Of a stretch of 64,000 nt of DNA, positions 16,270 through 25,198 are shown piece after piece. The translations under genes and the position numbers were made by a program. Location of the stretch: contig OZ244864.1 in the NCBI GenBank assembly GCA_965221195.1, positions 1,674,001 to 1,738,000 on the forward strand, written 5' to 3'. This DNA comes from Poriferisodalis sp965221195. GTDB lineage: Bacteria; Actinomycetota; Acidimicrobiia; Acidimicrobiales; Poriferisodalaceae. The notes under the pieces were generated by a model. The model was given only the letters and a program-made list of their open reading frames with translations. It had not been told where the DNA came from and searched no databases. Position 1 is the stretch's first letter. Each line of letters opens with the position of its first letter.

Positions 16270-18951
16270 GTGCGTGCTAGCGAACTGCGTGAGGCGTTCA
16301 ACTCGTTCTGGTCCGAGCGAAACCACGAGGTTCGCGCCTCCGCGAGCCTGATTCCTCACGAGCCGTCGCTGCTGTTCACGGTGGCTGGCATGGTGCCGTT
16401 CATGCCGTACTTCCTAGGTGCTGAGGTGCCTCCTGAGCGGCGGGTGGTGACTATCCAAAAGTGCGTCCGGGCGGGTGGCAAGCACAACGATCTTGACGAC
16501 ATCGGCCGCACCAACCGACATTTCACGTTCTTTGAGATGATGGGCAACTTCAGCTTCGGCGACTACTTCAAGTCCGACGCAATCCCGTGGGCGTGGCAGT
16601 TCGTCACCGAGGTGCTCGGCCTCGACGCAGACCGGCTTTGGGTGACGGTGCATCTCAGCGACGACGACGCTGCTGAGATCTGGCAGTCGAAGGTGGGGGT
16701 TCCTGCCGAACGCATCCAGCGGCTCGACAAGGACAACTGGTGGGCGGCTGGAGAGGTTGGGCCGTGCGGGCCATGCAGCGAGATCTTTTACGACCTCGGG
16801 CCCGAACATGGCCTAGGCGGCGGCCCAGCGCATGGCAGCGAAGACCGTTTCGTGGAGATCTGGAACTTGGTGTTCATGCAGTTCGCTGCCGACAGCACCG
16901 GCGAGCTGACACCGCTGGAGGCACCTGGCATCGATACCGGCGCGGGCCTCGAGCGCATACTGGCGGTGCTCCAGGGCGTGCCGACGGCGTGGGACATTGA
17001 TCTCTTCGCGCCGCTGCTCGCCGAGGCCGAGCGCATATGCGGCAAGACGTACGGCACCGATCCTCAGACCGACATCTCGATGAGAATCTTCGCCGACCAC
17101 GCTCGCGCTACTGCGATGCTTATCTCCGACGGGGTCTTCCCGTCCAATGAAGATCGTGGCTACGTGCTACGGCGCATCATCCGCCGCGCGGTCCGTCACG
17201 CATGGGTGCTCGGCGTAACCGATGTAGTGATGCCGCGACTGGTAGAGATCGTGGTTGATGTGATGGGCGATCACTACACCGATCTGGTCGCTAACCGCCA
17301 GTTCATCGCTGAGGTAGTGGCGCGTGAGGAGGAGCGGTTCCGCGCCACGCTCGCTGCTGGTCAGAAGATTCTCGACGAGGCCACCGCAGGGCTGGGTGTT
17401 GCACCCGGCGCCCACACAGTGCTCAACGGCGAGGTCGCTTTTTTGTTGCACGACACCCACGGATTCCCCGTGGAGGTGACCGAAGAGATCCTTGCCGAGC
17501 GTGGTCTGAGCTTGGATCGGGAAGGCTTTGAAGCCGCTATGGAAAGCCAGCGCGAACGGGCCCGTGCGGGCCGAACGGGCGGCCCCGCCTTCGCTGATGA
17601 GCGATACCGCGAGCTTGTTGCCCAGTTCGGTCTCACAGACTTCGTCCGCGACTCACCGACCATCGACAACGCAAGAGTCCTAGCGGTCTTTGAGGCGACA
17701 TCCTCTGACGGCGCAGCACCCGACCCAGCCCAAGGAAACAGCGCAGCCGAAGGAAACGGCGCAGCCGAAGGAGATAGCGCAGCCCAAGGAGACAGCTTGG
17801 TTGAAGTCTTCTTGGATCGCACGCCGTTCTACGCCGAAAGCGGCGGGCAGATCGGTGATACCGGCACGATCACAGGCCCAAAAGGCAGCATCGAAGTGCT
17901 CGACTGCACTTATGCGTTGGCAGGCTTGCATCGTCACATCGGGCGACTCTGTGGCACCGTTGAGGCAGGCACGCTGGTCAGCGCCGAGATCGACGACGAA
18001 CGTCGCGCCGCTGTCCGTCGCAATCACACCGGTACTCATATCTTGCACTGGGCCTTGCGCAAGGTGCTCGGCGACCATGTCAAGCAGGCCGGTTCGCTGG
18101 TAGCACCCGACCGGCTGCGCTTCGACTTCAGCCATTACGAAAGTGTGAGTCCGGCGCAACTGCGTGAGATTGAGCGCGTGGCGAACGCCGAGATCATCGC
18201 TAACGGCCGCTGCCGCCACTACGAGACTTCCATGACCCATGCACAGTCGATCGGCGCGATCGCTTTCTTCGGCGACAAGTACGGCGATGTCGTGAGAGTG
18301 CTCGAAGCTGGCCCTCACTCAGTTGAGCTGTGCGGTGGTACCCATGTGGCAGCGCTCGGCGATATCGGCCACCTGCGGATCATCTCTGAGTCCAGCATCG
18401 GCGCCAACATGCGCCGAGTCGAAGCGGTCACCGGTCTCGCCACGGTGGACCGACTCGCGGACGCGGAAAACACGCTGAGTTCCCTAGCGGAGATGCTGAA
18501 CGCTCAGCCCGTTGAGGTTGCTACAGCGGTGCAGCGACGGCTAGACGAAACCAAACAATTGCGACGTCAAGTGCGAGACCTGCAAAGGGCCCTGTCGTCG
18601 GGAAGAGCAGACGAGCTTGTTGCCGGTGCAGATAATGGCGTGGTCATCGCCGACTTAGGCGATCTGGAGCGAGATTCGCTGCGAGACCTTGCGGTGTCGG
18701 TGCGCGACCGTGACGGCATCCGTGCAGTTGTGTTGGCCTCCGCGCCCAAGGGCGGAGGAGTGGCGCTGGTCGCTGCAGTGGATCCTGACGGGACCCTGTC
18801 GGCGGGTGCCTTGCTCAGCGACGCTGCTCGGACGGTAGGCGGCGGGTTCGGTGCCAAGGGTGATCCACCGTTGGTGGTTGCCGGGGGTCGCAATCCCGAT
18901 GCCATATCCGACGCTTTGGCCCAGGCCCGAGCCGCTGCGCTCGGGAATTGA
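16270..18951 (+). CDS. alaS: Alanyl-tRNA synthetase
   Basis: 893 residues from GTG 16270, whose product starts VRASELREAFNSFW like other AlaRS; an upstream in-frame start would only add repeat-encoded sequence. The class II aminoacylation domain is followed by the tRNA-recognition helices, the editing domain with zinc ligands in HTGTHILH and CGGTH, and the C-Ala domain with GGGFGAKGDPPLVVAGG. Between catalytic and editing domains (residues ~485-512) lies a low-complexity insert of four 18-bp units (EGNGAA-type). It is followed 12 nt later by ruvX. Confidence 0.96.
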   Translation: MRASELREAFNSFWSERNHEVRASASLIPHEPSLLFTVAGMVPFMPYFLGAEVPPERRVVTIQKCVRAGGKHNDLDDIGRTNRHFTFFEMMGNFSFGDYFKSDAIPWAWQFVTEVLGLDADRLWVTVHLSDDDAAEIWQSKVGVPAERIQRLDKDNWWAAGEVGPCGPCSEIFYDLGPEHGLGGGPAHGSEDRFVEIWNLVFMQFAADSTGELTPLEAPGIDTGAGLERILAVLQGVPTAWDIDLFAPLLAEAERICGKTYGTDPQTDISMRIFADHARATAMLISDGVFPSNEDRGYVLRRIIRRAVRHAWVLGVTDVVMPRLVEIVVDVMGDHYTDLVANRQFIAEVVAREEERFRATLAAGQKILDEATAGLGVAPGAHTVLNGEVAFLLHDTHGFPVEVTEEILAERGLSLDREGFEAAMESQRERARAGRTGGPAFADERYRELVAQFGLTDFVRDSPTIDNARVLAVFEATSSDGAAPDPAQGNSAAEGNGAAEGDSAAQGDSLVEVFLDRTPFYAESGGQIGDTGTITGPKGSIEVLDCTYALAGLHRHIGRLCGTVEAGTLVSAEIDDERRAAVRRNHTGTHILHWALRKVLGDHVKQAGSLVAPDRLRFDFSHYESVSPAQLREIERVANAEIIANGRCRHYETSMTHAQSIGAIAFFGDKYGDVVRVLEAGPHSVELCGGTHVAALGDIGHLRIISESSIGANMRRVEAVTGLATVDRLADAENTLSSLAEMLNAQPVEVATAVQRRLDETKQLRRQVRDLQRALSSGRADELVAGADNGVVIADLGDLERDSLRDLAVSVRDRDGIRAVVLASAPKGGGVALVAAVDPDGTLSAGALLSDAARTVGGGFGAKGDPPLVVAGGRNPDAISDALAQARAAALGN
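17731..17802 (+). repeat. Four 18-bp repeats inside alaS
   Basis: Four units related to GAAGGAAACGGCGCAGCC encode QGNSAA, EGNGAA, EGDSAA, QGDSLV. They sit in the linker before the editing domain and keep the frame. Confidence 0.9.
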
Positions 18952-18963
18952 CGACTGGGCCCG

Positions 18964-19380
18964 ATGATGCGGGCACTAGGCATTGACCTCGGCTCGGTGC
19001 GTATCGGTGTGGCTGTCGCTCCTGGCGATGTCTCAGTGGCAGTGCCCCATGAAGTGCTCGAGCGCAGCGACGAACGTGCTGAAGACCACCGCGCGCTCGC
19101 CGGTATGGTCGCAGATATGGGTGCGGAGGTGGCCGTGATCGGCCTACCGACCTCGCTTGACGGCAGCGAAGGGCCAGCAGCTGCGGCCGTGCGGGCCGAA
19201 GCCGACGAGATCGCCGCGGTGTTGCAGGTTCCGGTGGTACTCCACGACGAGCGCTACACGACGGTGATTGCGGAGCGGATGCTGGCCGAGCGAGGTGTGC
19301 GTGGTTCCGCCCGCCGTGAAGTGATCGACAAAGTAGCTGCCGCGGTCATCTTGCAGTCGTGGCTTGATGCCGGTGACTAA
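18964..19380 (+). CDS. ruvX: Putative Holliday junction resolvase / pre-16S rRNA nuclease YqgF
   Basis: 138 residues of RNase H-like fold: GIDLGSVRIGVAV at the N-terminus (first Asp of the active site), VIGLPTSLDGSEGPAA, DERYTT with the middle acidic residue, and DKVAAAVILQSWLD with the last Asp. The family trims pre-16S rRNA in E. coli and is essential there. It is followed by mltG with a 14-bp overlap, the standard actinobacterial order. Confidence 0.93.
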   Translation: MMRALGIDLGSVRIGVAVAPGDVSVAVPHEVLERSDERAEDHRALAGMVADMGAEVAVIGLPTSLDGSEGPAAAAVRAEADEIAAVLQVPVVLHDERYTTVIAERMLAERGVRGSARREVIDKVAAAVILQSWLDAGD

Positions 19381-20764
19381 CGACAGCTCCGGCCAAGAGA
19401 CTCAGCCGGAGGCAAAGGCCAGCACAGCGGGCCGCGCCACCGCGTTGAGGGCACCGTCTGCGGTGCGCAAGCTGACTGGTCGGCTGGCGGGCTTCATGGG
19501 GCTGGCGAGCGACGAAACATCCACAGCCGCGGAGCCGGGCCTTCGGTCTCGCGCCCGACCGGCCGACAGGGTCCGCACCCGGCCCACCGACTGGCCCCGA
19601 GCCGATGCGCAGCCAGAGCTTCCTTCTGGGGCTAGCGACCTGAGCGCGTCGCGGGTCGGCGAGCGCCGCAGTGTCGACTACGAGGTGGTGAGCACGCGGC
19701 GGGGACCGGGCACCTTTGGTGCGTTGCTGTTTATCGCCGTGCTCGGTGTGATCGCCGCGATGGCAGCTAGCCGTGCCTACCGGTGGGTACACGAGCAGCT
19801 TGACCCGCCCGGCGATCCGACCAGCGAGATCGTGCTCACCCTGCCGCTGGGTTCAAGCACTGCGAGTATCTCCGACTTGCTCGCTAACAGCGGCGTGATA
19901 CCGAGTTCGCGGGCCTATGAGTGGTACGTGCGTTTCCGGGGTGGTCCTGCGTTTCAGGCAGGCGAGTACGTGTTCCAGTCCAATTCGTCGGTGTGGGAGA
20001 CCCTTGCGGTGCTCGAGGCGGGGCCGAGCCGCGTGGCGCAGGCCACTTCGCTGTCGCTCACCCTTCCAGAGGGCTTGACGCTTGCCCAGATGGCCGACTT
20101 GGTTGACGAGGTGCCAGATTTGAGCTTCAGCGGACAGGAATTTCTTGAGGCTGTCCGCGCGCGTCCGGTGCTGTCGCTGGTGGCGCCGGTGCCGCCGGTT
20201 TTGCCGTCGGGCATTATCGACCCTGCGGAAGGGCAACTTTTTTCTGACACATATTTCTATGACTCCCAGACCAGCGCAGAGCAGCTCGTGGCGCTGATGG
20301 TGGATCGTCTCGACGCAGTGCTTGGCGAGCTTGGCTATGCCGACGCGCCGCGTCGAGTGGGTTTGACACCGTATGAGACGCTGATCGTGGCCAGCATGAT
20401 TGAGCGCGAGGCGCAGCGGCCCGAAGATCGGGCCAAGGTGGCACGGGTGATCTACAACCGGCTGGCTCAGGGATGGTCGCTTGGCATTGATGCCACCATC
20501 GTCTACGCAGTGGGTGAGACCGAACTCACAGCCGACTTGCTAGCAGTTGATTCACCTTTCAACACGAGGGTGCTGGTTGGTTTGCCGCCTACACCGATAG
20601 CTGCACCCGGTCGCGCTTCGCTTGAGGCTGCCCTCAATCCTGTAAGTGGGCCGTGGATGTACTTCGTTTTGACATCGCCTGACGGCACGCTGTCGTTCTC
20701 TGAGACCGACGAGGAGTTCCTAGCCGACAAGGCGATCTGCCAACGGTTAGGTCTGTGCGGTTGA
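19367..20764 (+). CDS. mltG: Endolytic murein transglycosylase
   Basis: MltG (YceG) cleaves nascent glycan strands in the periplasm. A ~110-residue cytoplasmic, Pro/Arg-rich leader precedes one membrane helix (residues ~115-136), then the LysM-like and YceG catalytic regions: ASMIEREAQ carries the catalytic Glu (~346), followed by VARVIYNRL and the PFNTRVLVGLPPTPIAAPGRASLEA signature. Start ATG 19367 overlaps ruvX; GTG 19373 is possible. About 465 residues, normal for actinobacteria. Confidence 0.94.
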   Translation: MPVTNDSSGQETQPEAKASTAGRATALRAPSAVRKLTGRLAGFMGLASDETSTAAEPGLRSRARPADRVRTRPTDWPRADAQPELPSGASDLSASRVGERRSVDYEVVSTRRGPGTFGALLFIAVLGVIAAMAASRAYRWVHEQLDPPGDPTSEIVLTLPLGSSTASISDLLANSGVIPSSRAYEWYVRFRGGPAFQAGEYVFQSNSSVWETLAVLEAGPSRVAQATSLSLTLPEGLTLAQMADLVDEVPDLSFSGQEFLEAVRARPVLSLVAPVPPVLPSGIIDPAEGQLFSDTYFYDSQTSAEQLVALMVDRLDAVLGELGYADAPRRVGLTPYETLIVASMIEREAQRPEDRAKVARVIYNRLAQGWSLGIDATIVYAVGETELTADLLAVDSPFNTRVLVGLPPTPIAAPGRASLEAALNPVSGPWMYFVLTSPDGTLSFSETDEEFLADKAICQRLGLCG

Positions 20765-20784
20765 GGTCGGTTTTGAAGTTTGTG

Positions 20785-20815
20785 TTGTCATCGTGTATCG
20801 TTCGTGCTGTATATT
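20785..20815 (+). promoter_or_regulatory. Putative sigma-70-type promoter of the Calx-beta protein gene
   Basis: TTGTCA (20785-20790) and TATATT (20810-20815) with a 19-nt spacer, or TGTATA (20808-20813) with 17 nt. This is the most consensus-like promoter in the window and lies in an AT-rich stretch after mltG. Transcription would start about 65-70 nt before the first candidate start codon (20888). Confidence 0.5.
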
Positions 20816-20950
20816 TTGATGTCCTAGTGGTAATCTAGTGGCAGTGCAGACCGGGGTTGGTCGTGCTGCCGGAAAGAGGTGTTTGTGATGTTTGTTGGTG
20901 CGCGGCGTGCGCGGTCTGGGGTTGTGTCGGGTTCTGTTGTGTCTGATTCT

Positions 20951-20967
20951 GCCCCCCCCCCCCCCCC
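20951..20967 (+). repeat. C17 homopolymer at the start of the surface protein gene
   Basis: Seventeen consecutive C residues. They lie between two in-frame ATG codons that each have a good ribosome-binding site: ATG 20888 (AGAGG before it) and ATG 20996 (GAGGAG before it). Read from 20888 the tract encodes proline and keeps the downstream frame at the present length; a change of one C would put the upstream start out of frame. Homopolymers of this length are slippage-prone, so the length may also be a sequencing estimate. Confidence 0.85.
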
Positions 20968-20995
20968 TCCTCGTTGTTTGTTTGAGGAGCGTCGC

Positions 20996-23185
20996 ATGCG
21001 GTCAAGGAGTGTTGTTGGGCGTGTTTGGTGGTGTTGTGTTGCGGTAGCGCTGTTGGGTGGGGTGTTGTCGTTGGTGGGTGTGTCGTCTGTGTCGGCTTCG
21101 GGTTGGCAGACGCAGAGCAATGGTGTGCGGGTGTTGAAGCGGTCGTTTGTGGATTATGACAATTTTCGGTTGGTGTGTTCGGGTACGCAGGCTGATGCGT
21201 CAGAGTTGCGGTGTGAGGCTCAGGTGGATCGTGTGTGGAATGTGCAGGTGCAGGCGAAGAATCCGAATCGTAATTCTAGTAATACGGGTCGGTGTGATTC
21301 TGGTAGTAGGGTGAATCTTGGGCATTTGTTGGAGGAGCAGAACTTTTATTTTACTGGTCTTACGATTGAACTTGCTATAGGTGGTCAGTGTGTGATGCAG
21401 GGGAGTACGTGGATTGGCAGTCGGAAAGTAACGCATGGTTCTCAACCGTTGAAGGCGCAATCTGGGACTAACTATGCTGATGGTTTTTCGACGCGTTTTG
21501 ATTTGGGGCTGATTATTCGTAATCCTGATCTTAATGCTAATGAAGATGATTATAAGTTTATAGATGGTGTTGCGGTGCTGGATAAGGGTTCTGAGATATA
21601 TGTTGGTGAGGTGTGTTTCGGTATAACAAAAACCCATTCGGCTGGTATACAGTTCACGCGTTCGTTTTTTTCGAATCTGGGGATTCCGGAGACTGCATAT
21701 TTGGAGTGGTGTGTGAGTAACCAGAATGATCGTAGTGTTGCTCAGGCGGACGCGATCACCGATGTGGCTGCGTGGGCGCGTCATGCCAAAGCAATTCAGC
21801 TTCAGCGGTCCTCCAATGAGGACACGACGGTTGGCGGGTACTCAGTTCCTGCTAGCTTGATTGGCGATGTGCGCTCCTATGCGGCAGAGACTAGTAATGG
21901 TGATGCGCATGTTGATCGTTGGAAGCGAGTGTTGGTCGCGTTCGGTGAGACCGTGCCGGGCTTTTCTGGTACTGCTATGTCTGCTGCAGAAGCAACACAG
22001 CACGCGCAAACATTTTGGAGTGTCCGCTGGGACCCGGTAGCAGCAGCGTTGACGGCGTTAGAAACAGCCCAAGCGCAACAAGCTCAAGTTGAATCGCAAT
22101 CCGAAACCGACACGCAACAGCAGACACCGAGCTACACCGTGCCTGCGAGTTTGATTGCGGATGTGCAGGGTTACGCCACAGAGACTGGTAATGGTGATGC
22201 GCATGTTGATCGTTGGAAGCGAGTGTTGGTCGCGTTCGGTGAGGCCGTGCCGGGCTTTTCTGGTACTGCTATGTCTGCTGCAGAGGCGACACAGCACGCG
22301 CAAACATTTTGGAGTGTTCGCTGGGATCCTGTCGTAGCAGCGTTGACTGCGTTGGAAGCGCAACCTGCCCCTGAAACCAGCGGCGATGAAACCAGTGAAA
22401 CCAGCGACACCAGCGAAAACAACCCACCCCCGGCAGACCCACCCCCTGTTGACCCAGTTCCGGTTGACCCACCCGTGGTTGATCCGGTGGTGAGCGTTAC
22501 TGCTGGCGCAGACATCACCGAAGGCAGCGATGCGGTGTTCACGCTTACAGCGTCTCCAGCGCCCACAGCGCCGCTAGATGTGACGGTAGAGGTGACCGCG
22601 TCGGGTGATTACGGTGCCACTGCGGGCACCCGAACGGTGACGGTCCCCACAACTGGCACTGCCACGCTCAGTGTTGCTACCACCGATGACGGCACCGACG
22701 AAGCTGATGGTTCGGTCACTGCCACCATCACCAACGGCACCGGTTATGACCCCGACACCTCCGCTGCTACAGCGACTGTCAATGTCACAGACAACGACGA
22801 CCCACCGCCACCACCGCCACCGCCAGCGGTGCCAGCGAGTTTGTCGGCGTTTTCGGTAACCGACGGTACCCACACCGAGGGCAGCGGCAACTATTACTTT
22901 TTCTTTGTGTCCTTAGACAAACCAGTCAACAAACCGACGCGGGTGAGCTACACCGTTGAGGCGACGGGCAACGGCCCCGGTCATGCAACTGCGGGCGATG
23001 ATTTCGTTGCTACGAGTAGGACGATCTTTTTCCGACCCGGTCTGACTCGCAACGCGGGCCTAGTGGTCGTCAAAGATGACAACCTCAAAGAACCCAACGA
23101 AACACTCCAAATCGTGCTGTCTAACCCCCAAGGTGCCACCATCGACGGTGGCACCGCCACCATCACCATCAAAGACAACGACTAG
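20996..23185 (+). CDS. Secreted modular surface protein with two Calx-beta domains
   Basis: 729 residues from ATG 20996, which has GAGGAG upstream and gives a classic signal peptide (basic MRSRS start, hydrophobic core, SVSA cleavage region). ATG 20888 would add 36 residues containing a polyproline run. After the signal comes ~245 unrecognised residues with several Cys and low-GC, T-ending codons; then two nearly identical ~75-residue modules (residues ~282-356 and 380-454) built on HVDRWKRVLVAFGE and FWSVRWDPV; a Pro/Val/Asp linker; and two Calx-beta domains (~499-602, ~612-729), a calcium-binding fold common in adhesins. No LPXTG motif or terminal membrane helix is seen, so retention in the envelope is unexplained. 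The gene interrupts the usual mltG-aroE neighbourhood. Role in adhesion is inference. Confidence 0.8.
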   Translation: MRSRSVVGRVWWCCVAVALLGGVLSLVGVSSVSASGWQTQSNGVRVLKRSFVDYDNFRLVCSGTQADASELRCEAQVDRVWNVQVQAKNPNRNSSNTGRCDSGSRVNLGHLLEEQNFYFTGLTIELAIGGQCVMQGSTWIGSRKVTHGSQPLKAQSGTNYADGFSTRFDLGLIIRNPDLNANEDDYKFIDGVAVLDKGSEIYVGEVCFGITKTHSAGIQFTRSFFSNLGIPETAYLEWCVSNQNDRSVAQADAITDVAAWARHAKAIQLQRSSNEDTTVGGYSVPASLIGDVRSYAAETSNGDAHVDRWKRVLVAFGETVPGFSGTAMSAAEATQHAQTFWSVRWDPVAAALTALETAQAQQAQVESQSETDTQQQTPSYTVPASLIADVQGYATETGNGDAHVDRWKRVLVAFGEAVPGFSGTAMSAAEATQHAQTFWSVRWDPVVAALTALEAQPAPETSGDETSETSDTSENNPPPADPPPVDPVPVDPPVVDPVVSVTAGADITEGSDAVFTLTASPAPTAPLDVTVEVTASGDYGATAGTRTVTVPTTGTATLSVATTDDGTDEADGSVTATITNGTGYDPDTSAATATVNVTDNDDPPPPPPPPAVPASLSAFSVTDGTHTEGSGNYYFFFVSLDKPVNKPTRVSYTVEATGNGPGHATAGDDFVATSRTIFFRPGLTRNAGLVVVKDDNLKEPNETLQIVLSNPQGATIDGGTATITIKDND
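21839..22357 (+). repeat. Duplicated 225-bp module, 294-bp spacing
   Basis: Copies at 21839-22063 and 22133-22357 are almost identical in DNA as well as protein, with about 70 bp of spacer encoding a Gln/Glu/Ser linker. Near-identity at synonymous sites shows a recent duplication or ongoing conversion. Confidence 0.9.
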
Positions 23186-23242
23186 CCCTAACACCGCCGA
23201 GCCGCACCGCTTGGCGTGTGGGGAAGTATCGCGGGCTGTTTG

Positions 23243-24202
23243 ATGCACACTGTGCGGATGCGGCCCGTTCATTCTGGTCTTACGAAAGTTGCTGGGGTGA
23301 TCGGCGATCCCGTGCGGCACTCCCTGAGTCCGGTGCTGCACAACGCAGGGTTCGATCACCTCGGGTTGGACTGGGCTTATCTGGCGTTTGAGGTGCCCGC
23401 AGGTGGTGGCGCGGGCGCTGTTGCTGCGATGCGCGTCTTGGGCATTGACGGTCTTTCGGTGACGATGCCTCTCAAAGCGGAAGTGGCTGAGGCGTGTGAT
23501 GAGCTGTCGCCAGCGGCCGCCATGTTGGGTGCTGTCAACTGCGTGCGCCGCAGCGGTGACCATCTGGTGGGCGAGAACACTGACGGCATCGGCTTTCTGC
23601 GCTCGCTGCACACTCAAGCGAGCACAGCACCAGCAGGTCTGCATGCAGTTGTGCTTGGTGCCGGTGGTGCAGCGCGGGCAGTGATCGTCGCCTTGGCCCT
23701 CCAGGGTGCCTCAGTGACGGTCGTGAACCGTTCTCGTGATGCCGCCGAGCAGGCCGCGGCAATGGGCACCGCAGCCGCTGGTGCCGCAGTTACGGTCCCT
23801 GAGGCGAATCGCAGTCCAGTGGCAGCCAAGACATCAAGAACATCAACCGTTGTGCCGGCAACAGCGCCAGTGGCACTGCCAATCGGTAAGGCGACAGTCG
23901 GCTCTTCCGAATCAGTGGCCGAGGCCGACATTGTGGTAAACGCCACACCACTGGGTATGGCCGACGATGACCCGCTGCCGGTTGACCCGACCCTGCTGCG
24001 CGGTGATCAGATCGTCGTCGACCTGATTTACCGACCCGCGCGGACGCCGCTGCTTGCCGCAGCAGCCCAAGCGGGAGCAATAACGCTGAACGGCGTCGGA
24101 ATGCTCTTGTTCCAAGCCGCCGAGCAGTTCAAGATGTGGACCGGACACGACGCTCCCGTTGACGTGATGGCAACGGCTGTCGGCCTTGACATCACTGGAT
24201 AG
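23243..24202 (+). CDS. aroE: Shikimate dehydrogenase
   Basis: AroE reduces 3-dehydroshikimate with NADPH. Shikimate-binding segment GVIGDPVRHSLSPVLHN, catalytic Lys in SVTMPLK, NTDG, Rossmann glycine motif VLGAGGAARAV and the C-terminal NGVGMLLFQAAEQFKMWTG are all present. A ~45-residue Ala/Pro/Ser/Thr-rich insertion (around residues 175-220) enlarges the NADPH domain. The start is uncertain: ATG 23243, ATG 23258 and an upstream GTG are possible and none has a good ribosome-binding site. Confidence 0.94.
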   Translation: MHTVRMRPVHSGLTKVAGVIGDPVRHSLSPVLHNAGFDHLGLDWAYLAFEVPAGGGAGAVAAMRVLGIDGLSVTMPLKAEVAEACDELSPAAAMLGAVNCVRRSGDHLVGENTDGIGFLRSLHTQASTAPAGLHAVVLGAGGAARAVIVALALQGASVTVVNRSRDAAEQAAAMGTAAAGAAVTVPEANRSPVAAKTSRTSTVVPATAPVALPIGKATVGSSESVAEADIVVNATPLGMADDDPLPVDPTLLRGDQIVVDLIYRPARTPLLAAAAQAGAITLNGVGMLLFQAAEQFKMWTGHDAPVDVMATAVGLDITG

Positions 24203-24252
24203 CGCCGAGTAGCACCCCCAGCCGACCCCAGCCATGCTGGGCCCGTCAACTA

Positions 24253-24294
24253 CAAGAAGATGCCAAAAAGAAGACACCAACAAGAAGATGCCAG
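24253..24294 (+). repeat. Three 14-bp repeats between aroE and the prepilin peptidase
   Basis: Units start CAAGAAGATGCCAA, AAAGAAGACACCAA and CAAGAAGATGCCAG. The A-rich array lies in non-coding sequence. Confidence 0.8.
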
Positions 24295-24392
24295 AAAGCA
24301 GGGCGTAGCTGTGTGTGCAACCCAACCACCACGATGGCTGTATCTGGCGCGTGATCGCGCAGGCGATCTGGCATGTGATCTGGCACGCGGTC

Positions 24393-25097
24393 ATGGCCTT
24401 GCGCGAGAGTTGCGTGATGATCGCTGACGCGGGTCCGAGTCTGGTCACTGCGGCGGCTATTGCAGCGACCGTTGCGCTGGGCGGCGTCGCGGCTGGTTTT
24501 GCAGCGGTTCGCTGCGCCCGACGCTGCTTCGGCGTGAGCTTGCCCTCGTTAGCGGTGATCGCGTCGTGCGTCGTGATCGGGGCTGTGCTCGTGTTGCGGG
24601 CAAGCTCCAGCCCTTTCGTGGCCCCGCTGCTTGCGTTCGGCTGGGCCGGCATCGTGATATCGGCCATCGACTTGCGAACCCACCTGATCCCTACCCGGCT
24701 GCTGCGAGCAACCGCGGCGGGGGCCATTGGTTTGCTGTGTGCAGCGGCTGTCATTGAGTACGGGGCCGCAGGCCTTGCCGACACTGCTGTGGCAGCTGCG
24801 ATTGGGGGAACAGCCGGCTGGGCCCTGATGCATGCGATTTGGCTCGCGTCGCGTGGCAGCTTGGGCTACGGCGATGTGCGACTCGGCGGCTACCTAGGCA
24901 TGCATCTGGGACTGGGCGGGTTTATGACGGTGCTCACAGGGCTCCTAGCCGGCTTCGCTATCGCAGCACTCGTCGGTGCAGCCGGCATGGCCATCGCAGG
25001 CCGCAGCGCCGACCATCGCTTCGCGCTTGGCCCTTCGCTGGTGGCCGGCGCGCTCGCAGTGATCTGGTGGGCAGCGCCAGCGGGCCTTGTCGGTTGA
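24393..25097 (+). CDS. Prepilin peptidase, A24 aspartic protease family
   Basis: A polytopic membrane protein with the two catalytic aspartates of the family: D in SAIDLRTHLIPTRL (~residue 93) and the GYGD motif (~161). It lacks the N-terminal Cys-rich methyltransferase domain of PilD, as in TadV/archaellum-type peptidases. It probably processes the pilins of the Tad locus 3 kb downstream. A prepilin peptidase gene next to aroE is known in other actinobacteria. The start is uncertain (ATG 24393, ATG 24417, or further upstream at GTG 24315). Confidence 0.85.
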   Translation: MALRESCVMIADAGPSLVTAAAIAATVALGGVAAGFAAVRCARRCFGVSLPSLAVIASCVVIGAVLVLRASSSPFVAPLLAFGWAGIVISAIDLRTHLIPTRLLRATAAGAIGLLCAAAVIEYGAAGLADTAVAAAIGGTAGWALMHAIWLASRGSLGYGDVRLGGYLGMHLGLGGFMTVLTGLLAGFAIAALVGAAGMAIAGRSADHRFALGPSLVAGALAVIWWAAPAGLVG

Positions 25098-25184
25098 ACA
25101 TCTCCCACCGCACGCGCCGACTGCTCGGCTGCTGCCTGCCATGGGATGCTGTGACTCTTTAGGCAGCCCGCTGAGACTCGTTAG

Positions 25185-25190
25185 TACCCT
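25185..25190 (+). promoter_or_regulatory. Putative -10 element (TACCCT) of a leaderless aroB transcript
   Basis: TACCCT ends 8 nt before the aroB ATG, with no Shine-Dalgarno sequence between them. Confidence 0.45.
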
Positions 25191-25198
25191 CGCTGCCG

